Shown one piece after another: positions 15,008-22,506 of a stretch of 32,298 bases of DNA (positions are counted from its first letter, which is position 1; each line of letters opens with the position of its first letter). The DNA comes from Moraxella sp. GTDB lineage: Bacteria; Pseudomonadota; Gammaproteobacteria; Pseudomonadales; Moraxellaceae. The notes beneath the pieces are model-generated. The model did not search any database. It worked only from the letters and a program-made list of their open reading frames with translations, and was not told the origin of the DNA. Made by a program: the position numbers and the translations under genes. The DNA is taken from assembly GCA_030525705.1 (NCBI GenBank), contig JAUNEE010000015.1, positions 1 to 32,298 of the forward strand. The letters run 5' to 3'.

Positions 15008-15068
15008 TCATAATCTTAGGCTGTCCACAATCGTGCGACAGCCTTTGATTTTTCTAGCTTTCCAGCCT
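15008..15068 (+). repeat. Right 61-bp direct repeat (attR side)
   Basis: Perfect copy of 6944-7004, including the tRNA terminator hairpin (15018-15053). The chromosome resumes behind it with CCTCGCTC leading to msrA. Confidence 0.93.
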
Positions 15069-15158
15069 CCTCGCTCATCCTTACAATCCCTTCAATGCAC
15101 TTAAATTGACAGCCCGTCAAATTCTGCTATCATAAGCACTTTATTCCAAGGAAAACTT

Positions 15159-15677
15159 ATGCAAAGTATCGTATTAGGCGGTGGTTGTTTTTGGTGTACC
15201 GAAAGTGTGTTTTTAAAATTAAAAGGCGTACAGACCGTAACTTCTGGCTATATGGGCGGAACGGCGGACACCGCCGATTATGAAACGGTCTGCACGGGCG
15301 AAACAGGACATATTGAAGTCATCAAAGTAAAATTTGACCCTGCTATCATTTCACTTGATGAATTGCTAGATGTCTTTTTTGTCATTCACGACCCCACCAC
15401 GCTAAACCGTCAAGGCAATGATGTTGGCACCCAATATGCGTCTGCGATATTTGTTAATAACGAACAAAAAATAATTGCCGACAATAAATTATCCGAATTA
15501 AAAAACAAGGGCGTCAATGCGGTAACGCAAATTCTACCCTTACAAGAATTTTATACCGCCGAAGACTACCATCAAAACTTTTTTAATAAAAACCCCACTC
15601 AAGCCTATTGTAATTTTGCCATTCCGCCAAAGCTGGAAAAGTTAAAAGAGAAATTTAGTTATTTAATTAAGTCATAA
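15159..15677 (+). CDS. msrA: Peptide-methionine (S)-S-oxide reductase
   Basis: MsrA reduces the S epimer of methionine sulfoxide in proteins, using thioredoxin. The 172-aa product starts with the active-site segment LGGGCFWCTE, in which Cys10 is the nucleophile. It also has the family blocks SGYMGG, YETVCTGETGHIEVIKVKFD, DPTTLNRQGNDVGTQYAS and FYTAEDYHQNF. The length equals compact single-domain MsrA, without an MsrB fusion or signal peptide, so it is cytoplasmic. AAGGAAAA lies before ATG 15159. It follows the right border of the element at 90 bp, so before insertion it was the neighbour of tRNA-Pro. Confidence 0.97.
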   Translation: MQSIVLGGGCFWCTESVFLKLKGVQTVTSGYMGGTADTADYETVCTGETGHIEVIKVKFDPAIISLDELLDVFFVIHDPTTLNRQGNDVGTQYASAIFVNNEQKIIADNKLSELKNKGVNAVTQILPLQEFYTAEDYHQNFFNKNPTQAYCNFAIPPKLEKLKEKFSYLIKS

Positions 15678-15691
15678 CATAAGCAATCCGT

Positions 15692-15716
15692 AAGGTGCGT
15701 ATTACGCACCTTTTTT
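15692..15716 (+). terminator. Intrinsic terminator after msrA
   Basis: AAGGTGCGT (15692-15700) pairs with ACGCACCTT (15704-15712), followed by T residues to 15716. Confidence 0.85.
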
Positions 15717-15770
15717 AAAATAATTTTCTTAATTAGAAAATTTAAAAATTTCGTCATTTAATCAAATAAA

Positions 15771-17165
15771 ATGCAAAAACACCCCCTACCCCATCTGCCC
15801 CATAACCCTGCTGAATTAACCGCTCTTTTAATAACAACCTTAAAAGAGCAAGAATGGCATATTTTTTGGTTGTATAATAATGGCAAGCCTGTGATTGGGC
15901 TATTGCCAAAAGTAGTATGGGCATTGATTAATGACAATGGACAATTAAACACTATCATTTATCATTTTAATCAAAATCATTATACTACCCAAAGTCAAAA
16001 AAGTGATTTTAACACTTATCAATCTTTTATTTTAAATTATTATAATCAACAAAAAACTTATTTTAAAGAAAACAATCCTAATAATGACACTTATATCAAT
16101 GGTGTATTAGGCTATGTTAGTTATGACATAGGTGCCAATCAATTAAATCATTCTATCAAATTATCCAATGGACTATTGGCATTGTTTGGGCATTATGATT
16201 GTTATTTAAGTCTTGAAAATAACACTTGGCAATTATGTTATGAAAAGCAAGACGAACGATTTGATCTTATTATTAAGTTGTTAAGCAATTTAAATAATAA
16301 GTTAATTTCTCCAAGCCCCATTTATTTAACCCCCAAAATTAGTAAGACAGCGTATATGACTGCCTTTCACAAAACCCAAGACTATTTAAAGGCGGGGGAC
16401 GCTTATCAAATTAACCTAACCCAACCTTTTGTGGGAATCAGTGATGATAAATTACCTTTAATCAATCATTTACCCAATTTATTTAATCATACCCACGCCC
16501 CGTTTTGTGGCTATTTAAAAATGGGTCAGCAAGAAATCGCCAGTGTATCGCCCGAATTGTTTTTTAAATTTCAAAAAAACAATGGCGACATTATTTTAAT
16601 CACCAAACCCATTAAAGGAACTCGCCCCCGCCATAATGACCCAGCCATTGATGAACAATTTAAAAATGACTTGGCAAAAAGCGAAAAAGACTTGGCAGAA
16701 AATGTGATGATTGTGGATTTACTTAGAAATGATTTGGGCAAATACGCCAAGTTTGGGGCGGTGTCCGTTCCCAAAAAGTTTGCGGTGGAGAGTTTTAGCA
16801 ATGTCCATCATCTTGTTAGCACTGTGCAAGCCACTTTGGGCGATGTGCCTGCCTTGACCGTCTTGTTTGACAGTTTGCCAGCAGGCTCAATCACAGGCAG
16901 TCCTAAAAAACGGGCGTGCGAGCTGATTGATGAATTGGAGCGTGGTAAGCGGGGGGCGTATTGTGGGACGATGGGCTATTTGAATTTTGATGAGACGGGG
17001 CAATGGAATGTCTTAATTCGCACTTTGCAATCGGACTTTGACGGGCAAAAAGTTGGCGTATCGGCTTGGGCAGGCGGTGGCGTTACCGTGCTGTCGGGCG
17101 TTGATGACGAATATCAAGAATGTTTGGATAAGGTGGGGCAGATTAGAAAGATTTTGGCGATGTGA
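15771..17165 (+). CDS. pabB: Aminodeoxychorismate synthase component I
   Basis: This 464-aa chorismate-binding enzyme converts chorismate with ammonia to 4-amino-4-deoxychorismate for folate synthesis, working with a glutaminase partner (PabA/TrpG) that is not in the window. Family blocks are GDAYQINLTQPF, SVSPELFF, ITKPIKGTRPR, ENVMIVDLLRNDLGK, GSITGSPKKRACELI and the C-terminal WAGGGVTVLSGVDDEYQE. The Lys in PIKGT (K282) separates PabB from anthranilate synthase TrpE, which has Ala there. The N-terminal region is A+T-rich and diverged. ATG 15771 lacks a strong ribosome site. It ends in a terminator shared with the convergent pirin gene. Confidence 0.93.
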   Translation: MQKHPLPHLPHNPAELTALLITTLKEQEWHIFWLYNNGKPVIGLLPKVVWALINDNGQLNTIIYHFNQNHYTTQSQKSDFNTYQSFILNYYNQQKTYFKENNPNNDTYINGVLGYVSYDIGANQLNHSIKLSNGLLALFGHYDCYLSLENNTWQLCYEKQDERFDLIIKLLSNLNNKLISPSPIYLTPKISKTAYMTAFHKTQDYLKAGDAYQINLTQPFVGISDDKLPLINHLPNLFNHTHAPFCGYLKMGQQEIASVSPELFFKFQKNNGDIILITKPIKGTRPRHNDPAIDEQFKNDLAKSEKDLAENVMIVDLLRNDLGKYAKFGAVSVPKKFAVESFSNVHHLVSTVQATLGDVPALTVLFDSLPAGSITGSPKKRACELIDELERGKRGAYCGTMGYLNFDETGQWNVLIRTLQSDFDGQKVGVSAWAGGGVTVLSGVDDEYQECLDKVGQIRKILAM

Positions 17166-17174
17166 ATTAAAAGC

Positions 17175-17212
17175 AAAAAATGGGGCTGACATTAAAATCA
17201 GCCCCATTTTTT
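17175..17212. terminator. Bidirectional terminator between pabB and the pirin gene
   Basis: A near-perfect stem (AAAAAATGGGGCTGA with TCAGCCCCATTTTTT) with an 8-nt loop gives a U-tract in both directions. Its right arm contains the pirin stop codon and the last four codons. Confidence 0.88.
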
Positions 17213-18088
17213 AACCACAATCTGTCCAAACTTGCCACTTCTTAAATCACTCATCGCCTGATTGATTTCGTCCATCGTGTTCATCACAAAAGGTCCATAG
17301 CCGACCACAGGTTCGTTTAACGGCTCGCCTGACAAAATCAAAATCTTAGCGTCATTGTTGGCAGTTAGGCTGACTTTGCTACCACCTTTTTCAAAAGTAA
17401 CCAATTCACTTGGGCGGGCGATTTTGTCGTCATTGACCAGCACTGTACCGTCCAAAATCAAAATCAAAAGATTGTGCGTTTCTGGCAAGGTAAATTCATA
17501 ACTACCCCCTGCATTCAGGCGAATGTCCCACAGGTTAATCGGGCTAAAAGTGCTTGCCGTGCCTTGTGTGCCATTAAAGTCGCCCGCAATAATGCGTGCA
17601 ATGCCATTGCCATTGCCATTTAATTCCACCACAGGAATGTCATCGCTGTCAATGGCTTGGTATTTGGGGACGGTCATTTTGTCTTTGGCGGGCAGATTGA
17701 CCCAAAGCTGTACCATTTCAAACATTCCGCCTGTTTTTGAAAAGTTTTCTGAATGGTACTCTTGGTGCATCAGCCCCGAGCCTGCCGTCATCCATTGCAC
17801 ACCGCCTGTACCAATCACACCGCCACCTCCGTGCGAGTCTTTATGTTCCACCTCACCTTGATAGGCAATGGTAACGGTCTCAAAGCCACGATGGGGGTGT
17901 TCGCCCACGCCACGCAAATTGCGGTCAAAATTGGGGGCAAATTCTTGCGGACTGGCGTAGTCCATCAGCAAAAAGGGGTCAAGGTTTCGCCCTGTTTGGT
18001 TGTAATTAAACATAGAACTGACATAAAAGCCATCGCCCACCCAATGTTTGGCGGGGGCAGGGTAGATGTGAGATAGGATTTTCATCAT
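17198..18088 (-). CDS. Pirin family protein
   Basis: The product has 296 aa and two cupin domains. The N-terminal cupin has the pirin metal-binding set H64-x-H66 in HPHRGFETV and H108-x-E110 in GLMHQEYHSE, matching the spacing of characterised pirins. Bacterial pirins often show quercetin 2,3-dioxygenase activity or act as redox-sensitive partners of enzymes and regulators; the substrate cannot be read from the sequence. The HGGGG and GTGGVQWMTAGSG blocks are typical. AAGG precedes two adjacent ATG codons (18088 and 18085); either may be used. It is cytoplasmic with no signal peptide, and is read towards pabB. Confidence 0.92.
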   Translation of the reverse strand: MMKILSHIYPAPAKHWVGDGFYVSSMFNYNQTGRNLDPFLLMDYASPQEFAPNFDRNLRGVGEHPHRGFETVTIAYQGEVEHKDSHGGGGVIGTGGVQWMTAGSGLMHQEYHSENFSKTGGMFEMVQLWVNLPAKDKMTVPKYQAIDSDDIPVVELNGNGNGIARIIAGDFNGTQGTASTFSPINLWDIRLNAGGSYEFTLPETHNLLILILDGTVLVNDDKIARPSELVTFEKGGSKVSLTANNDAKILILSGEPLNEPVVGYGPFVMNTMDEINQAMSDLRSGKFGQIVVKKWG

Positions 18089-18149
18089 GATTGCCTTAAT
18101 TTATTTTAATAATCGTTTAATGGGGATTGATTGATAAAATGCAAGGCAG

Positions 18150-19556
18150 TCAATTTTGGTTATTTTTTCTATAAAATACCCCATATAATCCCAATAACAC
18201 CACAATCCACATAGGCATAAACAATAGCCCAATCAGCGTATCTTTACTCTGCGAAAATAAATATAGCACAAAAACAAAGAACACCAAAGCAAATGCGGAT
18301 AAAAATTTACCAAAGGGCATTTTAAATTCTGATGATTGGTGTAATTGTGGTTGGTCTTTTCTATATTTTAAATAAGCAATTAAAATCAATCCCCAAATTA
18401 CAATAAAACACACCGATGATACCGTACTAATCACTGTAAAGGCTTGAATGATGCTGTCTGTACCGTATAATAACAAAAACGACAATGCCAAATATAACGA
18501 CGAATATATCACGCCATTGATTGGCACACCTGAGTTATTTAATTTTTCAAAGAGTTTTGGGGCATTGCCTTGTTTAGACAACCCATAAACCATACGAGAT
18601 GCCGAATATAGTCCACTATTAGCACTTGAAATGCCTGCCGATAATGCCACAAAGTTAATCACCCCTGCAATCGCCCCAAAGCCGACAAGCCCAAATAATT
18701 GCACAAAAGGACTCACGCCTACCTTTATTTCGCTTAATGGAATGGTCATTAAAATCACCGCCAATGACCCAACAAAAAATAATGCCACTCGGATAGGAAT
18801 TTGGTTAATCGCTTTGGGTAAATTTTGTTTGGGGTTGTCGGTTTCTGCTGCCGCCGTGCCGACCAATTCCGCCCCTGCATTGGCTTGTACCGCTAATTGA
18901 AAAGCGGCAAAAAATCCTGCAATGCCCATTGGCATAAAATTATCTTTATTAAACAAATGACCGATAGACGCTTTTTGTGTGCCAACCGTAAAGCCTGTGG
19001 CAATTAAAAACACACCAACGGCAATAATGGCAATAATGGTAAATACTTTAATCAAAGTTAGATATTTTTCGGCTTCGCCAAACCATTTCACCGCCAAAAA
19101 ATTGATAAACACAATTAAGCCAATATTAAATACCGCAGGCAACCAAAGAGCGATATCAGGATACCAAAATTGCATATAGCCCGTCATCGCCACTGTATTG
19201 GCAATGGCAATAATTAGCCAGCACAGCCAATAAGTCCAGCCGACCATAAATGAAGTCGCCCGCCCCAAATAAGCATAAATCACATCAAGAAAAGAGCGAT
19301 AAGACAAATCGGACAATAACAATTCGCCCATTGCTCGCATTACCAAAAATACAAAAAAACCCACAAGGGCATAAACAATCAATACCGAAGTACCCGCCAA
19401 ACTAATGGTTTTGCCCGCTCCCAAGAAAAATCCCGCCCCAATAACACCGCCAATGGAGAGTAATTGCAAATGGGTGGATTTTAATTGGCGTTTCATTGTC
19501 GGTTTATGAGGATTTTCATTGGCGATAATGGGTGCTTTTAAACTGTCGGTTGGCAT
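18150..19556 (-). CDS. APC-family amino-acid permease
   Basis: This 468-aa inner-membrane transporter has about 12 hydrophobic segments. The first carries IGGVIGAGFFLGAGKTI, the substrate-binding Gly-rich stretch of the amino acid transporter (AAT) group; AGAELVGTAAAET lies in the segment-6 to segment-7 region typical of CycA/ProY/AroP-like permeases. The 30-residue N-terminal tail is polar and cytoplasmic. The closest style is the D-serine/D-alanine/glycine or proline group, but the substrate cannot be fixed by eye. It is separated from the pirin gene by 61 bp in the same direction with no clear terminator, so co-transcription is possible. Confidence 0.9.
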   Translation of the reverse strand: MPTDSLKAPIIANENPHKPTMKRQLKSTHLQLLSIGGVIGAGFFLGAGKTISLAGTSVLIVYALVGFFVFLVMRAMGELLLSDLSYRSFLDVIYAYLGRATSFMVGWTYWLCWLIIAIANTVAMTGYMQFWYPDIALWLPAVFNIGLIVFINFLAVKWFGEAEKYLTLIKVFTIIAIIAVGVFLIATGFTVGTQKASIGHLFNKDNFMPMGIAGFFAAFQLAVQANAGAELVGTAAAETDNPKQNLPKAINQIPIRVALFFVGSLAVILMTIPLSEIKVGVSPFVQLFGLVGFGAIAGVINFVALSAGISSANSGLYSASRMVYGLSKQGNAPKLFEKLNNSGVPINGVIYSSLYLALSFLLLYGTDSIIQAFTVISTVSSVCFIVIWGLILIAYLKYRKDQPQLHQSSEFKMPFGKFLSAFALVFFVFVLYLFSQSKDTLIGLLFMPMWIVVLLGLYGVFYRKNNQN

Positions 19557-19672
19557 TTGGCTTGACCTTTTTCATAAATTATCGAGTATTATAATGAAGT
19601 CAACTATGCCAATAAAATTATGTTTGATGATTTTGTTATTCTAAAAATTCATAATAAAATTTTTATAAAATA

Positions 19673-19704
19673 AAAAAACGCATATTTCTATGCGTTTTTT
19701 AAAA
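19673..19704 (-). terminator. Intrinsic terminator after the LysE-type gene
   Basis: AACGCATA and TATGCGTT enclose a 4-nt loop, with A and T runs on the two sides. It lies 22 bp past the stop of the minus-strand exporter gene. Confidence 0.8.
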
Positions 19705-19725
19705 TACATTTTTTAGAAAAGAAAA

Positions 19726-20358
19726 CTAAATTAGTTTCATCAATGAATGATAACAAGCATAAATGGCGATGGCAAGCAGTACAAAACCACAGGTTTTATT
19801 GATGATATTGATGGTGGTGGCACTTTTTATTTTTGTGAATATCTTCGCATAGACCGATAAAATACTATAATCTAATACAACCCAAACCAAAGTTAAAATC
19901 ACCATAGAAATGATGGGTTCTTTTGAAATTGCAAAGAAAGTCGGAAAAAAGGCAATAAAAAATAAAATATCCTTTGGATTTGAAATTCCTACGAAAAACC
20001 CTTGCGAAAAATAACTGGATAATTTTTTAGCATCTGTTTTTTCTAACTCTTTGTTAATTTGCAAATCCTCAGCTTTATCCTTTAAAATGCCTATCGCAAA
20101 ATAAATCACATATAACGCCCCAAAAAATGTCAGCCACGTCAAAGCCTGTTCATTGATAGAAAACACCCCAGAAATTACCACAAAGGAAATGAGAATTAAC
20201 ATCAAAGAAGCGGTATTCGTCCCTGCAACTGTGGCAAGCCCTGCCTTAAACCCGCCCCGCAAACTGGCATTCACCACCATCGCTGTTACAGGACCCGGCG
20301 TCCCTAAAAATAACACAATGGCAAATATATAAGAAAATAACAAATAAACATTCAGCAT
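19726..20358 (-). CDS. LysE-family amino-acid exporter
   Basis: This 210-aa membrane protein has about six hydrophobic segments. It shows the family signature near the N terminus (FLGTPGPVTAMVVNASLRGG) and GFFVGISNPKDILFFIAFFPTF in the middle, both typical of the LysE/RhtB group that exports amino acids such as lysine, threonine or homoserine lactone. AAGGA lies upstream of the ATG on the minus strand. It stands alone between two terminators. The substrate is not deducible. Confidence 0.92.
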   Translation of the reverse strand: MLNVYLLFSYIFAIVLFLGTPGPVTAMVVNASLRGGFKAGLATVAGTNTASLMLILISFVVISGVFSINEQALTWLTFFGALYVIYFAIGILKDKAEDLQINKELEKTDAKKLSSYFSQGFFVGISNPKDILFFIAFFPTFFAISKEPIISMVILTLVWVVLDYSILSVYAKIFTKIKSATTINIINKTCGFVLLAIAIYACYHSLMKLI

Positions 20359-20455
20359 TAAATGATCCTTTTTAAAACTTTCACCGAATATGCTTTATTA
20401 TTTACAGCGATTACCCGCTTTAATGAGTTTATTTTCGCCATTTTTCATTGATAAG

Positions 20456-20484
20456 ACAAAAATAACCGCCATCTTTCAATGGCG
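20456..20484 (-). terminator. Intrinsic terminator after tauD
   Basis: CGCCAT (20467-20472) and ATGGCG (20479-20484) form the stem, with an A-rich flank at 20456-20466 that becomes the U-tract on the minus strand. It lies 22 bp past the tauD stop. Confidence 0.65.
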
Positions 20485-20505
20485 ATTATTACATTAAACC
20501 GTTTT

Positions 20506-21378
20506 TTAGGCAACGTTTTCTTTCTCTTGTTCTTTATAAAAAGGCTCATCGCCAATCACGGTTGCACGGTGCATAATGCGGTGAGCATCACCATAATCAA
20601 ATAATGCCTTGTGCTGGGTAGCACGATTATCCCAAATTACCACATCGCCTTCCGCCCATTTGTGGCGGACGACAAAGTCATCTTTGATGCTGTGGGCGAA
20701 CAATTTGTCCAAAAGCTCTCGGCTTTCGCTCTCACTAAGTCCGTCAATGTGGCTTGTAAACCCTTCGGTAACAAACAAGCACTCTTTGCCCGTCTCGGGG
20801 TGGGTGCGAACGACTGGGTGTGATAAGGGTGGGTTATTAGCAATCGCTTTTTGGAGTTTTTCGTCATCTTCGGCGGATTGCCCAAAGCGTTCAGCAGGGA
20901 AGGATAGGCGAATGTCGTGCGTGGCGGTCTTGCCACGCAAAAAGTCTTTGGTCTCATCGTCTAGGGCGTCAAATGCCGAGCTTAGGCTTGCCCACAAGGT
21001 GTCGCCCCCAACGGGCGGAATTTTGACCGCACGCAAGACACAGCCCAAAGGGGGCGTTTTGCTAAATGTTACATCGGTGTGCCAAAGTTCGTTGTCTCGT
21101 AGGTCGGTTTGGTGACTGTCAAGGACGATGACTTCTTTGACATCAGGCACGGTCGGGAAAACAGGGTGAATGTGCAACTCGCCAAAGGTGCGGGCAAGGG
21201 CGACTTGCGACTCGCTCGTGAGATTTTGCCCTTTAAAAAATAGCACTTGGTGGGTTAATAAAGCGTCTTTGATAAAGGCGCGTCCTGCCTCGTCCAAGGC
21301 ATTTAAATCAATGCCGTCAATCACTGCACCGATGGTCGGCTTAATGGGGGAAAGGGTGGCGTTTTGAATGCTACTCAT
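20506..21378 (-). CDS. tauD: TauD/TfdA family taurine dioxygenase
   Basis: The enzyme is an Fe(II)/2-oxoglutarate dioxygenase releasing sulfite from taurine or a related sulfonate as a sulfur source. From ATG 21378 the product has 290 aa. The iron ligands H100 and D102 (LWHTDVTF) and H256 (RATQH) and the 2-oxoglutarate-binding R271 (RIMHRATVIGD) keep the spacing known for E. coli TauD, one residue shifted. The longer open frame to 21564 adds 62 residues without family similarity; AGG at a good distance before 21378 supports the shorter form. No taurine ABC transporter genes are adjacent, so uptake must be encoded elsewhere or the substrate differs. The family is certain, the exact substrate less so. 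Confidence 0.9.
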   Translation of the reverse strand: MSSIQNATLSPIKPTIGAVIDGIDLNALDEAGRAFIKDALLTHQVLFFKGQNLTSESQVALARTFGELHIHPVFPTVPDVKEVIVLDSHQTDLRDNELWHTDVTFSKTPPLGCVLRAVKIPPVGGDTLWASLSSAFDALDDETKDFLRGKTATHDIRLSFPAERFGQSAEDDEKLQKAIANNPPLSHPVVRTHPETGKECLFVTEGFTSHIDGLSESESRELLDKLFAHSIKDDFVVRHKWAEGDVVIWDNRATQHKALFDYGDAHRIMHRATVIGDEPFYKEQEKENVA

Positions 21379-21430
21379 GGTTGCCTCGCTGTGATTTTTT
21401 ATGTTTGGTATGAATGCGTTTACTATAGAA

Positions 21431-21443
21431 CACTTTATAAGTG
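21431..21443. promoter_or_regulatory. Short palindrome upstream of tauD
   Basis: CACTT-TAT-AAGTG is a 13-bp inverted repeat 53 bp before the tauD start, overlapping TATA-like sequence on the minus strand. It could be an operator in the tauD-lgt divergent region (21379-21585). That region otherwise shows only a TATAAT at 21547-21552 suited to lgt. Confidence 0.3.
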
Positions 21444-21585
21444 AATAAAAAGAGAATTTTGGCGTTTTGTTATTCTGTTTTTTCATATTAAATTCAGCTG
21501 GGCGACACGACAGAGTAAAAATCCGCTTTTTTCGAGCAAGTTTTGTTATAATAATCACATTCACCTTGATTTAAGCGAGCATTGC

Positions 21586-22455
21586 ATGGCACTTACTCAC
21601 CCCCAATTCGACCCTGTCGCCCTGCGTCTGGGCAGTATCGAGCTACACTGGTATGGTCTGATGTATCTTTTGGCATTTGCAGCTGCCTACGGGCTAGCGA
21701 TGTACCGTGCCAAAAAACGGGGCGACTTCACACCAGACATGGTTTCAGACCTAGTTTTTTATGGGGCGATGGGCGTGATTTTGGGCGGTCGGATTGGCTA
21801 TGTGATTTTATATAATTTTAGCGAACTGCTCGCCAATCCGCTGTACCTGTTCAAGGTCTGGGAGGGCGGCATGAGTTTTCATGGCGGCTTTATGGGCGTG
21901 ATCGTGGCGATGCTTCTATTTGCCCGTAAATATCAAAAATCGCCCTTTGCCGTGCTGGATTTTATCGCCCCGTGCGTGCCAACTGGGCTTTTGTTCGGGC
22001 GGATTGGCAATTTCATCAATGGCGAGCTGTGGGGGCGTGTCTCTGACGGTGGGCATGGGCATTTAATGCTGTTTCCACAAGCGGTGAATGCCGACTATGA
22101 ACTACTCACCACCAGCCCAGAATTACAAAAAATCGCCGTACAAGTGGGCGAATACGCCTTATTGCCCAGACACCCAAGCCAGGTTTATCAAGCATTTAGC
22201 GAGGGTGTTTTATTATTTATCCTACTGTGGTTTTTTAGCACAAAACCCCGCCCAAGATATGCTGTCTCCGCCCTATTTTTATTAGGTTATGGCATTAGCC
22301 GATTTATTACCGAGTTTTTTCGTCAGCCTGATATCGGTTATGAGCTGTTTTTTGGCTGGATGAGTAAGGGGCAATTATACAGTTTGCCGATGATAATTGG
22401 TGGTGTCATTTTAATGTCAATGGCGTATAAAAAAAATATCTATGACTGGAAATAA
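21586..22455 (+). CDS. lgt: Prolipoprotein diacylglyceryl transferase
   Basis: Lgt attaches diacylglycerol from phosphatidylglycerol to the lipobox Cys of prolipoproteins in the inner membrane, the first step of lipoprotein maturation. The 289-aa product has seven hydrophobic segments. The catalytic region FHGGFMG contains H99, and the signature GRIGNFINGELWGR contains R139 and N142, at the spacing of the E. coli enzyme. A TATAAT box (21547-21552, extended -10) lies upstream. The ribosome site is weak. It ends in a strong terminator. Confidence 0.97.
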   Translation: MALTHPQFDPVALRLGSIELHWYGLMYLLAFAAAYGLAMYRAKKRGDFTPDMVSDLVFYGAMGVILGGRIGYVILYNFSELLANPLYLFKVWEGGMSFHGGFMGVIVAMLLFARKYQKSPFAVLDFIAPCVPTGLLFGRIGNFINGELWGRVSDGGHGHLMLFPQAVNADYELLTTSPELQKIAVQVGEYALLPRHPSQVYQAFSEGVLLFILLWFFSTKPRPRYAVSALFLLGYGISRFITEFFRQPDIGYELFFGWMSKGQLYSLPMIIGGVILMSMAYKKNIYDWK

Positions 22456-22456
22456 C

Positions 22457-22488
22457 AAAAAAGGCAATGCAGCTATGTATTGCCTTTT
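22457..22488 (+). terminator. Intrinsic terminator after lgt
   Basis: AAGGCAAT (22461-22468) pairs with ATTGCCTT (22479-22486) with flanking A and T runs. It ends only about 8 bp before the ribosome site of glnD. Confidence 0.8.
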
Positions 22489-22506
22489 TATTGCCAAGGA
22501 TACCTT

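Larger units (their letters stand above)
6944..15068 (+). mobile_element. Integrated satellite-like element at tRNA-Pro
   Basis: The element is bounded by perfect 61-bp direct repeats (6944-7004 and 15008-15068), the left copy starting 2 bp after the tRNA CCA end. It carries a tyrosine integrase next to the tRNA, a toxin-antitoxin pair, an AlpA-type regulator, small unknown genes and a primase/helicase replication module. All genes are on the + strand. There are no structural, packaging, lysis or transfer genes, so it resembles P4-like satellites or cryptic integrative elements rather than a full prophage. The integrase has an early stop codon, so mobility is doubtful. Confidence 0.88.

Noticed and set aside
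6944-15068. Complete prophage or conjugative element
   Set aside because: There are no capsid, tail, terminase, lysis, relaxase or mating-pair genes; only integration, regulation, replication and a toxin-antitoxin pair are present.
20609-21115. 168-codon frame opposite tauD
   Set aside because: It is antisense to a well-supported gene, and its composition is typical of a shadow frame (rich in Ser, Arg, Val).
21379-21564. 62-residue N-terminal extension of tauD
   Set aside because: It has no family similarity, it would move the iron ligands far from their usual positions, and a better start with a ribosome site exists at 21378.
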